Shown here in pieces: positions 39,411 to 49,212 of a stretch of DNA of 64,000 nucleotides. Source of the stretch: Pararobbsia silviterrae. GTDB lineage: Bacteria > Pseudomonadota > Gammaproteobacteria > Burkholderiales > Burkholderiaceae. The translations under genes and the position numbers were made by a program. The notes below the pieces were generated by a model. The model searched no databases and was not told where the DNA came from. It worked only from the letters and a program-made list of their open reading frames with translations. How positions within the stretch are numbered: the first letter of the stretch is position 1; each line of letters starts with the position of its first letter. The DNA lies in the NCBI RefSeq assembly GCF_003628125.1, contig NZ_RBZU01000001.1:1138959-1202958 (forward strand), read 5' to 3'.

Positions 39411-40607
39411 TCAGATACGCGCGCGAATCAATGCGGCGAGGCGTGCGATGCCCTCGTCGATCTTCGCGGGCGGGACGGTCACGAACGACAGGCGCAGCGT
39501 GTTCATGCGCGCTTCGTTCGCGTAGAACGGCGCGCCCGGCACGAACGCGACGCCTTCGGCAATCGAGGCCTCCAGGAGTTCCATCGAATCGACGCGCTCG
39601 GGCAGGTCGACCCAGAGGAACATCCCGCCCTCGGGGCGGTTCCACGTGACGCCCTCGGGCATGTGCTTCGCGAGCGCATCGTGCATCGCGTCGCACTGCT
39701 CGCGATAGAGCGTGCGGATGCTCGGGATGTGTTCGTCGAGGAAGCCGTCCTTGATAACGTCGTACGCGATGCGTTGCGTGAAGCTCGGCGTGTGCAGGTC
39801 GGTCGCCTGCTTGGCCTGAACGAGCTTGAAATGCAGGTTCTCGGGCGCGATCAGATAGCCGAGCCGCAAGCCGGGCGCGAGCACCTTCGAGAACGTGCCG
39901 AGATGGACGATGTGCTCGGGTGCGAACGAGAGCAGCGTCGGCAACGGCGTGCCGCGATAGTCGAGCGCGCCGTACGGATCGTCTTCGATCACGGGGAACG
40001 CGCCCTCGCGCGCGAGCGCGGCGAGTTGCTCGCGCCGTTCGAGCGGCAGCCGGCGTCCCGTCGGATTCTGGAAATTCGGCTGCGCATAGAGCAAGCGCGC
40101 GTCGCGCGTGAGCTCGGGCGTCAGGCCTTCCGGAATCAGGCCGGCGTGGTCGGTGGGCACCTGGACGTAGGTCGGCGCATAGAGCGAAAACGATTGCAGC
40201 GCGCCGAGATAGGTCGGCGTCTCGACGAGGACCTTGCTGCCCGCATCGATGAGCGTCTTGCCGAGCAGATCGAGCGCCTGCTGGGAGCCCGTCGTGATCA
40301 GCACCTGCGACGGCCGGATCTCGACGCCGCCCGTCGAATAACGCTCGGCGACCCATTCGCGCAGCGGCATATAGCCCTCGGTCGCGCTGTATTGAAGCGC
40401 GCCGTTCGGATCGGCGGTCAACAGGCGCTGCGCGGCCTGCGCGATCCGCTCGTTCGGGAACGTCGCCGGCGACGGCAGGCCGCCCGCGAACGAAATCACG
40501 TCGGGCCGTTCGGTGATCTTGAGGATTTCACGAATCGCCGAGCTCGTCAGCTTGCGTGCGCGCTCGGAAAGGGCCCATTCGGGCAAGGACAGGTCACGTG
40601 GGTTCAT
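39411..40607 (-). CDS. PLP-dependent aminotransferase (2-aminoadipate/LysN-like class)
   Basis: A 398-residue fold-type I aminotransferase. SFAGGLPSPATFP is typical of the MocR/2-aminoadipate aminotransferase branch. PLP contacts are in LITTGSQQALDLLGK, YAQPNFQNPTGRRL, VIEDDPYGALDYRG and the Schiff-base Lys in HLGTFSKVLAPGLRLGYL; the substrate-carboxylate Arg lies near the end in LRLSFVTVP. It should exchange amino groups between an amino acid and a 2-oxoacid. It lies in a run with RidA, and a DMT-family transporter gene is 180 bases upstream, near a MocR regulator. Confidence 0.92.
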   Translation of the reverse strand: MNPRDLSLPEWALSERARKLTSSAIREILKITERPDVISFAGGLPSPATFPNERIAQAAQRLLTADPNGALQYSATEGYMPLREWVAERYSTGGVEIRPSQVLITTGSQQALDLLGKTLIDAGSKVLVETPTYLGALQSFSLYAPTYVQVPTDHAGLIPEGLTPELTRDARLLYAQPNFQNPTGRRLPLERREQLAALAREGAFPVIEDDPYGALDYRGTPLPTLLSFAPEHIVHLGTFSKVLAPGLRLGYLIAPENLHFKLVQAKQATDLHTPSFTQRIAYDVIKDGFLDEHIPSIRTLYREQCDAMHDALAKHMPEGVTWNRPEGGMFLWVDLPERVDSMELLEASIAEGVAFVPGAPFYANEARMNTLRLSFVTVPPAKIDEGIARLAALIRARI

Positions 40608-40787
40608 CGAATGCGTCTCTGTTCATAAGCGTCGGCACGACGGGCAGCATGCGTTGCATGCTGCGCGGCCGGCCGCGGGGTCGGACAAAACGGGCGGCGC
40701 GTCGCGCGCGCCCGTAACCTGGGTCGGCGGCGTCGACGGCCGCGCTCGTTCGAGCCGCGGGATCGACGCGCCGGTGTCTCACCCCGT

Positions 40788-41738
40788 TCAGGTGCCGGGT
40801 TGGACAGCGGGCCCGGTTGTGTCGGACCTTGCAGACACTGGCGCCACGGAGACTCCGGCACGTCGGCCGGCTACAACCGTCGCGAGCACGCCGGCGGCGA
40901 AGAGCCAACTGGCGGGCGCGACGGATTCGCCGAACCAGAGCGCCGAAAATCCGAGCGTCAGGAAAATCTGGAGCAATTGTACTTGGCCTACGCGCGCGAT
41001 GCCGCCTCGCGCCAGTCCCGCATACCACGCGAAGAAGCCGAGGAACTGCGAAAACAGCGCCAGATAGCCGAAGGCGAACCATGTCTGCCCGTGTGCCGGC
41101 GCGCTTTGATGCAGCGCGAGCCAGGCCACGGGCGCCGCGAGCACGGGGGCCGAGAGCACGAGCGCCCAGCAAATGACCTGCCAGTCGCCGAGCTCTTTCG
41201 CGAGCCGCGCGCCTTCGGCATAGCCGAGTCCGCAGACGGCGACGGCCGCGAGCATCCAGAGGTCGCCCGCGCTCGGCGCGCCATGGCCGGTGAGGATCGC
41301 GTAGGCCAGCACGATCGCGCTGCCGAGCACGGCCCAGCCCCAGAACGCGCGCGAGGGCCGTTCACGTGCGAACCACGACGCGTAAAGCGCGGTCGCGAGC
41401 GGAAGCAGCCCGTTGACGACCGCGCCATGCGAGGCGGGGACGGTGCGCAGCGCGAGCGCCGACAAGACCGGAAAACCGACGATGACCCCGCTCGCGGTGA
41501 TCGCGAGTCTGATGCACTGCGCTCGGTTCGGCAGGCGTTCGCGCCGCCAGAGCAGCAATGCGGCGGCCGGAATGGCGGCGACGAGCGCGCGGCCGAGCCC
41601 GACGAGCACGGGATCGAGTTCGGCGATCGCGACGTGCGTCATCGGCAGCGACAGGCTGAATATCGTCACACCCAGCAAGCCCAGCAGCAGGCCTTGGGTC
41701 GGATGGTAGGGGGTGCGGGACGGCGTCGGCGACATCAT
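40788..41738 (-). CDS. EamA/DMT-superfamily transporter
   Basis: A 316-residue drug/metabolite transporter with ten predicted helices in two EamA repeats, beginning LLLGLLGVTIFSLSLPMTHVAIAELDPVLVGLGRALVAAIPAAALLL. Such proteins often export amino acids or related metabolites. It is divergent from a MocR regulator with a 196-base gap and precedes the aminotransferase-RidA genes, so substrate and enzyme are probably linked. The C-terminus after the last helix is short. Confidence 0.9.
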   Translation of the reverse strand: MMSPTPSRTPYHPTQGLLLGLLGVTIFSLSLPMTHVAIAELDPVLVGLGRALVAAIPAAALLLWRRERLPNRAQCIRLAITASGVIVGFPVLSALALRTVPASHGAVVNGLLPLATALYASWFARERPSRAFWGWAVLGSAIVLAYAILTGHGAPSAGDLWMLAAVAVCGLGYAEGARLAKELGDWQVICWALVLSAPVLAAPVAWLALHQSAPAHGQTWFAFGYLALFSQFLGFFAWYAGLARGGIARVGQVQLLQIFLTLGFSALWFGESVAPASWLFAAGVLATVVAGRRAGVSVAPVSARSDTTGPAVQPGT

Positions 41739-41891
41739 GGGGTTCCAGCGGAGACCGGGTCGCGGCGTGGCTTGCGCGCGACGCCCGATCGAATTTCATC
41801 AAGGCGGACGATGATCGGAGGCGTCGCGGTATCACGGTTCGCCGCCTCGCATCGTTCGCACACTTTACCGGTTCGTACCGGGCCAGTAACG

Positions 41892-41926
41892 GTACAATCC
41901 GGCAAATACTTTTCTGTACAGTCCGG
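41892..41926 (+). promoter_or_regulatory. Direct repeat GTACARTCCGG, MocR operator candidate
   Basis: GTACAATCCGG (41892-41902) and GTACAGTCCGG (41916-41926) are repeated 24 bases apart, just before the mocR ATG at 41935. A partial copy CGTACCGGG lies at 41874. MocR/GabR regulators typically bind such direct repeats at divergent promoters. Confidence 0.6.
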
Positions 41927-41934
41927 AGCTGCCC

Positions 41935-43428
41935 ATGTCGCTTTCCATGCCGCCCGAACCGCGTTCGCCGGAGCCGCCCGGCACCGAACAGATTCCGTCG
42001 CCCGTTGAATCCGCGCAGCTCACGCTCGTCGAGCAGCTCGTCGTCTGGGCTCGGCGCCGCATCGAGGAACGGGTGTTTCGGCCCGGCATGCGGATGCCGT
42101 CGATCCGGCGGCTTGCGATCGACAAGGGTGTGTCGCGGTTCACCGTCGTCGAGGCCTATGAGCGGCTCGTCGCGCAGGGCTATCTCGATTCGCGGCGCGG
42201 CTCGGGCTTCTACGTGCGCGAGCCGGCCGGCCACACGGCGCCGGTGCCGCGCGTGGCGGCCGCGGTCGGTCATGCGATCGACGTGGTCTGGCTGTTGCGC
42301 AATATGATCGGCACGACGAGCCCCGAGAAAGGCCCGGGGCTCGGTTATCTGCCGAATCGCTGGCTCGACGGCGAACTCATTGCGAATTCGCTGCGGGCGC
42401 TCGGCCGCCAGGGCGGCCCTCAACTGCTTCAGCTCGGCACGCCGCAAGGGTTTTATCCGCTGCGTCAGCAATTGCAGACCCGGTTATCGGAACTCGAGAT
42501 CGCGGCGTCGCCCGAGCAGATCGTCATGACGTCGGGCATCACGCAGGCGATCGATCTGATCGCGCGGATCTATGTGCAGCCCGGTGATACCGTGCTCGTC
42601 GCCGATCCCGCATGGTTCCAGATGTTCGGCCGGTTCGCGTCTCAGGGCGCGCGCCTCGTCGGCATTCCGTACACGCCCGACGGCCCCGATCTCGACGCGC
42701 TCGAACGGCTCGTCGTCGAGTTCAAGCCGCGCATGCTCGTGCTCAATACGGTGCTGCACAACCCGACGGGCACGTCGCTCGGCGCGGCCCAGGCTTTCCG
42801 GATTCTCAAGATCGCCGAGGAACACGATCTGATCGTGGTCGAAGACGACATCTACTGCGATCTTGCGGCGCCTGGGGCATCGGTCACGCGTCTCGCGAGC
42901 CTCGATCAGCTTAAGCGCGTGATCTATCTCGGCAGCTTTTCGAAGACGCTCGCGGCGAATCTGCGCGTCGGATTCGCCGCGTGCTCGCCCGACGTCGCGC
43001 GTGCGCTGACGGACCAGAAGATGCTCGTCGGGATGACAAGCCCCGAAATCAACGAACGCGTCGTCTTCAAGATCCTGACCGAGGGGCACTACCGGCGGCA
43101 TGCCGAGCGCCTGCGCGCGCGGCTCGACGCGGTACGGGACCGCACGGCGCGCGCGCTCGAGAAGCTCGGATTCCGCCTGTTCACGACGCCCGGGCACGGC
43201 ATGTTTCACTGGGTCGACACGGGTGTCGACACGGCCGTGCTGACGGCCGCGGGACATGAGGCCGGGTATCTGCTCGCGCCGGGCGCGCTGTTTTCGCCGA
43301 ATCAGTCGCCTTCGACGTGGATGCGGTTCAATATCGCGAATTGCGGCGATCCGGGCCTGGTGGACTTCCTCGCGCGGGCGCTCGATTCGGGCGTCGAACG
43401 GCGCGCGCCGGTGCCGGCGGGCGGCTAG
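41935..43428 (+). CDS. MocR/GabR-type regulator (GntR HTH + aminotransferase domain)
   Basis: A 497-residue chimeric regulator. The N-terminal winged helix (residues ~25-95) reads LVVWARRRIEERVFRPGMRMPSIRRLAIDKGVSRFTVVEAYERLVAQGYLDSRRGSGFYV. The rest is a fold-type I aminotransferase domain with the PLP Lys in YLGSFSKTLAANLRVGFAA and NTVLHNPTGTSLG, VVEDDIYCDL. MocR proteins sense PLP adducts of amino acids and switch a divergent operon. Here the divergent genes are an EamA transporter, an aminotransferase and a RidA protein. Direct repeats lie directly before its start. Confidence 0.95.
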   Translation: MSLSMPPEPRSPEPPGTEQIPSPVESAQLTLVEQLVVWARRRIEERVFRPGMRMPSIRRLAIDKGVSRFTVVEAYERLVAQGYLDSRRGSGFYVREPAGHTAPVPRVAAAVGHAIDVVWLLRNMIGTTSPEKGPGLGYLPNRWLDGELIANSLRALGRQGGPQLLQLGTPQGFYPLRQQLQTRLSELEIAASPEQIVMTSGITQAIDLIARIYVQPGDTVLVADPAWFQMFGRFASQGARLVGIPYTPDGPDLDALERLVVEFKPRMLVLNTVLHNPTGTSLGAAQAFRILKIAEEHDLIVVEDDIYCDLAAPGASVTRLASLDQLKRVIYLGSFSKTLAANLRVGFAACSPDVARALTDQKMLVGMTSPEINERVVFKILTEGHYRRHAERLRARLDAVRDRTARALEKLGFRLFTTPGHGMFHWVDTGVDTAVLTAAGHEAGYLLAPGALFSPNQSPSTWMRFNIANCGDPGLVDFLARALDSGVERRAPVPAGG

Positions 43429-43480
43429 CGGGCCGATCGCGTTCAAGTCTTCGGGCGACGGCCGTCCAGAAGCGGGATGC

Positions 43481-43531
43481 CGGAGGTGGGAGGAGGGGGC
43501 CGGAGGAGGCAGGAGGCCGTGGAGGGAGGGG
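43481..43531 (+). repeat. G-rich GGAGG tract upstream of htpG
   Basis: A 51-base strand dominated by GGAGG and G-runs (several of three or more Gs), with few pyrimidines. It lies between mocR and the htpG promoter and could form a G-quadruplex. Function unknown. Confidence 0.6.
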
Positions 43532-43591
43532 CCGAACGCTCACGTGGCCCTTCTCCGTGCATGCGCTCGCGGGGCGGACCGTAAGCGAGGG

Positions 43592-43619
43592 CTTGAAACG
43601 GCTTCACCGGCCCCCATAT
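43592..43619 (+). promoter_or_regulatory. Sigma-32 heat-shock promoter of htpG
   Basis: CTTGAAA (43592-43598) and CCCCATAT (43612-43619) with a 13-base spacer match the RpoH consensus CTTGAAA-N11-16-CCCCATNT exactly. The htpG ATG follows about 50 bases later. Confidence 0.9.
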
Positions 43620-43671
43620 ACGCCGGCGACGTTCAATTGGTTCACCCTTGATTTCAAAAAGAGGTTGTTAG

Positions 43672-45561
43672 ATGGCGCAAGAGACGCTGAGTTTTCAGGC
43701 AGAAGTGAAGCAGTTGCTGCAGTTGATGATCCATTCGCTGTACAGCAACAAGGAAATTTTCCTGCGCGAATTGATTTCGAACGCATCGGACGCGGCCGAC
43801 AAGCTGCGCTTCGAAGCGATTGCCGACCCGGCGCTGTTCGAGAACGACGCGAGCTTGCGCATTCGGGTGACGTACGACAAGGCCGCGCGCACGATCACGA
43901 TCGACGATAACGGCATCGGCATGAGCCGCGACGAGGCGATCGCGAATCTCGGCACGATCGCGAAGTCGGGCACGCGCGACTTCTTCTCGAAGCTCTCGGG
44001 CGACCAGCAAAAGGACGCGCAACTGATCGGCCAGTTCGGCGTCGGCTTTTATTCGGGCTTTATCGTCGCGGACCGCATCACGGTCGAATCGCGCCGCGCG
44101 GGGCTCGCGCCGAGCGAGGGTGTGCGCTGGGTCAGCGCGGGCGACGGCGAGTTCGGCATCGAAACGATCGACCGCGCGCAGCGCGGCACGTCGATCACGC
44201 TGCATCTGCGCGAAGGCGAGGACGAGCTGCTGAACGGCTGGAAGATCAAGTCGACCATTCAGAAGTACTCGGATCACATCGCGCTGCCGATCCAGATGCC
44301 CAAGGAAGAGTGGGATCAGGAGAAGAGCGAGACCGTCGTGCGCGACGAGGACGAGACGATCAATCAGGCGAGCGCGCTCTGGGCGCGGTCGAAGAGCGAG
44401 ATCGAAGACGCGCAGTACACGCAGTTCTATCAGCATCTCTCGCACGATCACGACGCGCCGCTCGCCTGGACGCACAACCGCGTCGAGGGACGCAGCGAAT
44501 ACATTCAGCTGCTGTATCTGCCCGCGCACGCGCCGTTCGATCTCTACGACCGCAACAAGCACGGCGGCCTCAAGCTCTATGTGCGGCGCGTGTTCATCAT
44601 GGACGACGCCGAGCAATTGCTGCCCGGATATCTGCGCTTCATTCGCGGCGTCGTCGATTCGAGCGATCTGCCGCTCAACGTCTCGCGTGAAATCCTGCAG
44701 GAGAGCCGCGACGTCAAGACGATTCGCGACGGCGTGACCAAGCGCGCGTTGTCGATGCTCGAAGAGCTCGCCGAGAACGAAAAGGACAAGTTCGCGACGT
44801 TCTGGGGCGCGTTCGGTCAGGTCCTCAAGGAAGGCGTCGGCGAGGATTTCGCCAACAAGGACCGGATCGCGAAGCTGCTGCGTTTTGCGTCGACGCACGG
44901 CGATACGGCCGAGCAGACCGTGTCGTTCGCGGACTACGTGAGCCGCATGAAGGACAACCAGACGAAGATTTACTACGTGACGGCCGACTCGTGGCTCGCG
45001 GCGCGCAACAGTCCGCACCTCGAAGTGTTCCGCAAGAAGGGCGTCGAAGTGCTGTTGCTCACGGATCGCGTCGACGAATGGGCGTTGTCGTATCTGACCG
45101 AATTCGACGGCAAGCCGCTCGCGAGCGTCGCGCGCGGCGATCTCGATCTCGGCGAGTTGTCCGATGAAGAGAAGCAGGCGCAGGAGAAGGTCAGCGGCGA
45201 TCTGAAGCCGCTCGTCGAGAAGATCCAGGACGCGCTCAAGGACAAGGCGAAGGAAGTCCGGCTGACGTTCCGCCTGACCGATTCGCCGTCGTGTCTCGTG
45301 GCCGACGAGGGCGATATGAGCGGGTATCTGCAGCGCATGCTCAAGGCGGCCGGACAGGCCTTGCCCGAAGCACGGCCGATTCTCGAGATCAATCCCGACC
45401 ATCCGCTCGTCAAGCGCCTGAGCGCCGATACGCCGGCGCTCGAGGACTGGTCGCATCTGCTGTTCGATCAGGCGCTGCTCGCCGAAGGCGGCGTGCTTGA
45501 AGATCCGGCGAGCTACGTGCGCCGCACGAACGCGCTGCTGCTCGCCGGCGCGCGCGGATGA
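43672..45561 (+). CDS. htpG: Molecular chaperone HtpG (bacterial Hsp90)
   Basis: A 629-residue Hsp90. The GHKL ATPase domain shows [38 protein letters not shown] and [15 protein letters not shown]. The middle domain contains the catalytic Arg region [17 protein letters not shown], and the C-terminal dimerisation domain ends in a conserved helix. Bacterial HtpG lacks the MEEVD tail, as here. Driven by a consensus sigma-32 promoter. The last four bases overlap the start of a DNA glycosylase gene (ATGA), so heat shock should also raise that repair enzyme. Confidence 0.97.
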   Translation: MAQETLSFQAEVKQLLQLMIHSLYSNKEIFLRELISNASDAADKLRFEAIADPALFENDASLRIRVTYDKAARTITIDDNGIGMSRDEAIANLGTIAKSGTRDFFSKLSGDQQKDAQLIGQFGVGFYSGFIVADRITVESRRAGLAPSEGVRWVSAGDGEFGIETIDRAQRGTSITLHLREGEDELLNGWKIKSTIQKYSDHIALPIQMPKEEWDQEKSETVVRDEDETINQASALWARSKSEIEDAQYTQFYQHLSHDHDAPLAWTHNRVEGRSEYIQLLYLPAHAPFDLYDRNKHGGLKLYVRRVFIMDDAEQLLPGYLRFIRGVVDSSDLPLNVSREILQESRDVKTIRDGVTKRALSMLEELAENEKDKFATFWGAFGQVLKEGVGEDFANKDRIAKLLRFASTHGDTAEQTVSFADYVSRMKDNQTKIYYVTADSWLAARNSPHLEVFRKKGVEVLLLTDRVDEWALSYLTEFDGKPLASVARGDLDLGELSDEEKQAQEKVSGDLKPLVEKIQDALKDKAKEVRLTFRLTDSPSCLVADEGDMSGYLQRMLKAAGQALPEARPILEINPDHPLVKRLSADTPALEDWSHLLFDQALLAEGGVLEDPASYVRRTNALLLAGARG

Positions 45562-46148
45562 CGAAGGCCCGGGCCGCATCGCAGACGGCGCGGCCCGCCG
45601 CCGACGTTGCCGCGACGCGGGGCGGCTCGGATGCCCCTGTCGATGCGCATGCCCCGGAGGCGTTGCTGGCCGGTTTTCCGCCGGTCGCCGACGCCGACAC
45701 GCGGACAATGATTTTCGGCAGCTTTCCGGGTGTCGCGTCGTTGTCGGCGACGCAGTACTACGCGCATCCGCAGAATCAATTCTGGCGTCTGCTCGGCGCC
45801 GTGCTCGACGAGCCGCTGCCGACGCTGCCGTATGCCGAGCGTCTCGAACGGCTGCGCGCGCATCGGATCGGCGTCTGGGACGTGCTGGCCGCGTGCGCGC
45901 GCAAGGGCAGTCTCGATGCGGCGATCCGTCAGGCGTCGCCGAACGATTTCGGCGCGTTGCGGATGCATGCGCCCGCGCTGCGGCGGATCTGCTTCAACGG
46001 CAAGACGGCGGGCCGCTTCGAAGCAGTGATCCGCGCGGCCGGTTACGAGACGCTCGTGCTGCCGTCGTCGAGCCCCGCGTATGCGATGCTGTCGTTCGAA
46101 CACAAGCTGGTGACGTGGCGACGCGTCGTCGCGCCGTTCGAGGCCTAG
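45558..46148 (+). CDS. DNA-deoxyinosine glycosylase (UDG superfamily, family 6-like)
   Basis: A 196-residue uracil-DNA-glycosylase-fold protein. The signature [30 protein letters not shown] matches hypoxanthine/deoxyinosine glycosylases, with the Asn of PQNQFW at the proposed catalytic position, and the second motif LPSSSPAY near the end is the DNA-intercalation loop. It removes hypoxanthine from deaminated adenine and starts base-excision repair. The first 40 residues are Ala-rich and probably a disordered linker. Its start overlaps htpG by four bases. Enzymes with this motif may also act on other deaminated bases. Confidence 0.88.
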   Translation: MTKARAASQTARPAADVAATRGGSDAPVDAHAPEALLAGFPPVADADTRTMIFGSFPGVASLSATQYYAHPQNQFWRLLGAVLDEPLPTLPYAERLERLRAHRIGVWDVLAACARKGSLDAAIRQASPNDFGALRMHAPALRRICFNGKTAGRFEAVIRAAGYETLVLPSSSPAYAMLSFEHKLVTWRRVVAPFEA

Positions 46149-46322
46149 CTTCCGCTCCGGACGTTCGGGTCGGCTTTCCCGGTCGACGCAGGATGGCCGT
46201 GCGATCGTGACAGCGGGGTGCAGGATGCCGTACGGCCGTATCGACGTGCCGCGCCCGGAACGCGCCGCGCCACAGTGCTATGCTCTCGCCCCTCTGTCAT
46301 TTCCTCGCCTCCCTGGACCCGC

Positions 46323-47249
46323 ATGGCACACCTCATCAAACGCGGATCGGCCGAAGCCCGCGCCTTCGGCCGGCGTGAACGCGATCGCGACGCGCGCCGC
46401 GCCGCCTCGCTCGATACGGCCGACACGCCCCGCAAGGCACGCGCGCGCGACAACGCGGATTTCGTGACCGAAGCCTTGCCGTACGAAGGCGGACGCAAAC
46501 CGCGGTTCGCTCCAGTCACGTTCTCGGAGGAGGGCGGCGTTCGGTATCTGCACTTCGGTACGGAATGGGTTCAGGGCGCGATGCGCCTGCGTCAGCCCGA
46601 CAAGATCGAACTCGAGTACGCGCAGCAAATGATGGCGTGGCTGCTGTTTCTTGATCCGCCCAAGACCGTCGCGCAGCTCGGTCTCGGCACGGGCGCGCTC
46701 ACGAAGTTCTCCCATCGGTATCTGCCGAAGACACAGACGGTCGCGGTCGAGCTCAATCCCGCGGTCGTCGTCGCGGCGCGTTCGATGTTCGGTCTGCCAT
46801 ATGACGACAAGCGTCTGCATGTCGTCGAGGCCGATGCTTGGGAATACGTCAACGATGCCGCCCATCACGGTACGGTCTCGGCATTGCAGATCGATCTGTA
46901 CGATGCGACGGCGCGGGGTCCCGTGCTCGATTCGACCGCGTTCTATCGCGCGTGCCGTGCGAGTCTCGCCGAGCTCGGCGTCGTGACCGTCAATCTGTTC
47001 GGCGATCACCCGAGCTTCCGCCGCAATATGAAGCATCTCGCGGAGGCGTTCGACAACCGCGTCGTCGCATTGCCCGAGATTCACGACGGCAACCGGATCG
47101 CCATCGCGTTTTCGGGGCCCGCGCTGTCGTTCGACTGGACCGCGCTCGCGCGTCGCGCACGCTGGATCGAACGGACCTTCAAGCTGCCCGCGACATCGTG
47201 GGTCGAGGGTCTCAAGGCCGTTCACCCGGGCGTCGCGTTCACGATCTGA
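46323..47249 (+). CDS. Spermidine synthase-like protein
   Basis: A 308-residue protein with the SpeE-like methyltransferase fold: AQLGLGTGALTKFSHRYLP (nucleotide-cofactor Gly-rich loop), VAVELNPAVVVAARSMF (acidic residue), VVEADAWEYVNDA, then IDLYDATARGPVLDSTAFYRACRASL. The spermidine-synthase Asp that deprotonates putrescine normally sits in a DxxD motif; here the equivalent segment is IDLYDATARGP, so substrate may differ. The N-terminal ~80 residues are basic and low in structure. The annotated start MAHLIKRGSAEARAF follows a pyrimidine-rich leader. Real polyamine activity is not certain. Confidence 0.8.
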   Translation: MAHLIKRGSAEARAFGRRERDRDARRAASLDTADTPRKARARDNADFVTEALPYEGGRKPRFAPVTFSEEGGVRYLHFGTEWVQGAMRLRQPDKIELEYAQQMMAWLLFLDPPKTVAQLGLGTGALTKFSHRYLPKTQTVAVELNPAVVVAARSMFGLPYDDKRLHVVEADAWEYVNDAAHHGTVSALQIDLYDATARGPVLDSTAFYRACRASLAELGVVTVNLFGDHPSFRRNMKHLAEAFDNRVVALPEIHDGNRIAIAFSGPALSFDWTALARRARWIERTFKLPATSWVEGLKAVHPGVAFTI

Positions 47250-47434
47250 TCAAGGTCGCGCGCGCTTCGCGCAGTGCGCGCGTGCCGGACGGATTCGCTG
47301 TTGTTTATGCGTGGATTTGTCCTGGATCGGGTCATTCCGTCTTGACCGTCGATAAGGCGGGCCCAATACTTTCGCGTCGTTTGGCGGGTGTCGTCGGTGC
47401 GGGGCCCCGCGTTCAATCAATAGGGAGACCCTGC

Positions 47435-47668
47435 ATGGCCCAGCCCAATGCGGCTTCCGGTACGAGCAAACGCTGGCTCTGGCTTCTGATCCTGCCCTGG
47501 ATCGGCGTGCTGCTCGTCCCGGTCTACAACATGGACAGTCCGCGCGCGTTCGGACTGCCGTTCTTCTACTGGTATCAGTTGCTTTGGGTGCTGATCAGCG
47601 CCGCGCTGACGGCGATCGTCTATCTGAAGACGAAACCCGCGAGTCGTCGTAGCGAGGGTCGGTCATGA
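47435..47668 (+). CDS. DUF3311 small membrane protein
   Basis: A 77-residue protein with two membrane helices (WLWLLILPWIGVLLVPVYN and FFYWYQLLWVLISAALTAIVYL), the DUF3311 pattern. Members nearly always precede a sodium:solute symporter gene and resemble the small subunit (DctP/YhjG-type) of two-part symporters. AGGGAG lies seven to eight bases before the ATG. Its end overlaps the symporter start by four bases. Confidence 0.92.
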   Translation: MAQPNAASGTSKRWLWLLILPWIGVLLVPVYNMDSPRAFGLPFFYWYQLLWVLISAALTAIVYLKTKPASRRSEGRS

Positions 47669-49212
47669 CGAATCCGATCGCGACGTTCGTGTTCGTCCTG
47701 TTGTTCCTTGCGGTGACCGTGCTCGGCTTCGTGGCCGCGAACTGGCGCCGCGGCGATCTCAAGCTGCTCGACGAATGGGGTCTTGGGGGCCGCCGCTTCG
47801 GCACGATCGTCACCTGGTTCCTGCTCGGCGGCGACCTCTATACCGCGTATACCTTCGTGGCCGTGCCGGCGCTCGTGTTCGGCGCCGGCGCCACGGGTTT
47901 CTTCGCGCTGCCGTACACGATCCTCATCTATCCGTTCGCGTTCATCGTGTTCCCGAAGCTCTGGAACGTCGCGAAACGCCACGGGCATATCACCGCCGCG
48001 GACTTCGTTCATGCGCGCTATGACAGCCGCTGGCTCGCGCTCGCGATCGCGGTGACGGGGATCATCGCGACGATGCCGTATATCGCGTTGCAGCTCGTCG
48101 GCATCGAGGTCGTCATCGGCGGTCTGGGCATCGATACGCAAGGCTTCGTCGGCGATCTGCCGCTGATCATCGCGTTCGCGATTCTCGCGGCGTATACGTA
48201 CACCTCGGGCCTGCGCGCGCCGGCGATGATCGCCGTCGTCAAGGACGTGCTGATCTATCTGACGATCGGCGCGGCGATGATCGTGATCCCCGCGAAGCTC
48301 GGCGGGTTCGGTCACATCTTCGATACGATCCCGCATGCGAAGATGCTGCTCAAGGCGCCCGACGCGACGAGTCTGAACGGCTATAGCGCGTATACGACGC
48401 TCGCAATCGGTTCGGCGCTCGCGTTGTTCCTCTATCCGCACTCGGTGACGGCGATCCTCAGCTCGGCGTCAGGCAATACGATTCGCCGCAATATGGCCTT
48501 GTTGCCCGCGTATTCGCTCGTGCTCGGTCTGCTTGCCCTGCTTGGATTCATGGCGCTTGCATCGGGCGTCAAGGACATGCCTGAATACGCGCCGTACTTC
48601 AAGGCGTATGGCGCGAACTTCGCGGTGCCGGCGCTGTTCCTGCACTTCTTCCCGCCGTGGTTCGTCGGCGTCGCGTTCGCGGCGATCGGCATCGGCGCGC
48701 TCGTGCCGGCCGCGATCATGTCGATCGCGGCGGCCAATCTCTATACGCGCAACATTCACCGCGAGTTCATCAACAGCAAGCTGAATTTCCACGAGGAAAC
48801 GAATATCGCGAAGACGGTCTCGCTCGTCGTGAAGCTTGGCGCGCTTGCGTTCATCATCTTGCTGCCGCTCACGTATGCGATCCAACTGCAGTTGCTCGGC
48901 GGGATCTGGATCATTCAGACGCTGCCCGCGATCGTGCTCGGCCTCTATACGCGCGTGCTCGATCATCGCGCGCTGTTGATCGGATGGTTCGTCGGTATCG
49001 CGATGGGGACCTGGATGGCCGCGTCGCAACATCTGACGTCGTCGGTCTATTCGATCCATTTGTTCGGGTATGCGATTCCGGGCTATGCGGCGGTCTGGTC
49101 GCTGATCGTCAACGTCGTGATCTCGATCGGCTTGTCGTATGGGTTCAATGCGATGGGCTTCGACAAGACGGTCGACAAAACCTTGCCCGAGGATTATCTC
49201 GATCCGGTATGA
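47665..49212 (+). CDS. Sodium:solute symporter family protein (MctP/YcgO-like)
   Basis: A 515-residue SSS-family transporter with about 13 helices. Family segments include GGRRFGTIVTWFLLGGDLYTAYTFVAVPALVFGAG, the conserved helix-loop SANTIRRNMALLPAYSLVLGLLALLGFMA and YTRNIHREF. Relatives with a DUF3311 partner take up monocarboxylates such as pyruvate, lactate and some amino acids (MctP in rhizobia). Sodium binding cannot be confirmed. Coupled to the DUF3311 gene, followed by an intrinsic terminator. Confidence 0.92.
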   Translation: MTNPIATFVFVLLFLAVTVLGFVAANWRRGDLKLLDEWGLGGRRFGTIVTWFLLGGDLYTAYTFVAVPALVFGAGATGFFALPYTILIYPFAFIVFPKLWNVAKRHGHITAADFVHARYDSRWLALAIAVTGIIATMPYIALQLVGIEVVIGGLGIDTQGFVGDLPLIIAFAILAAYTYTSGLRAPAMIAVVKDVLIYLTIGAAMIVIPAKLGGFGHIFDTIPHAKMLLKAPDATSLNGYSAYTTLAIGSALALFLYPHSVTAILSSASGNTIRRNMALLPAYSLVLGLLALLGFMALASGVKDMPEYAPYFKAYGANFAVPALFLHFFPPWFVGVAFAAIGIGALVPAAIMSIAAANLYTRNIHREFINSKLNFHEETNIAKTVSLVVKLGALAFIILLPLTYAIQLQLLGGIWIIQTLPAIVLGLYTRVLDHRALLIGWFVGIAMGTWMAASQHLTSSVYSIHLFGYAIPGYAAVWSLIVNVVISIGLSYGFNAMGFDKTVDKTLPEDYLDPV

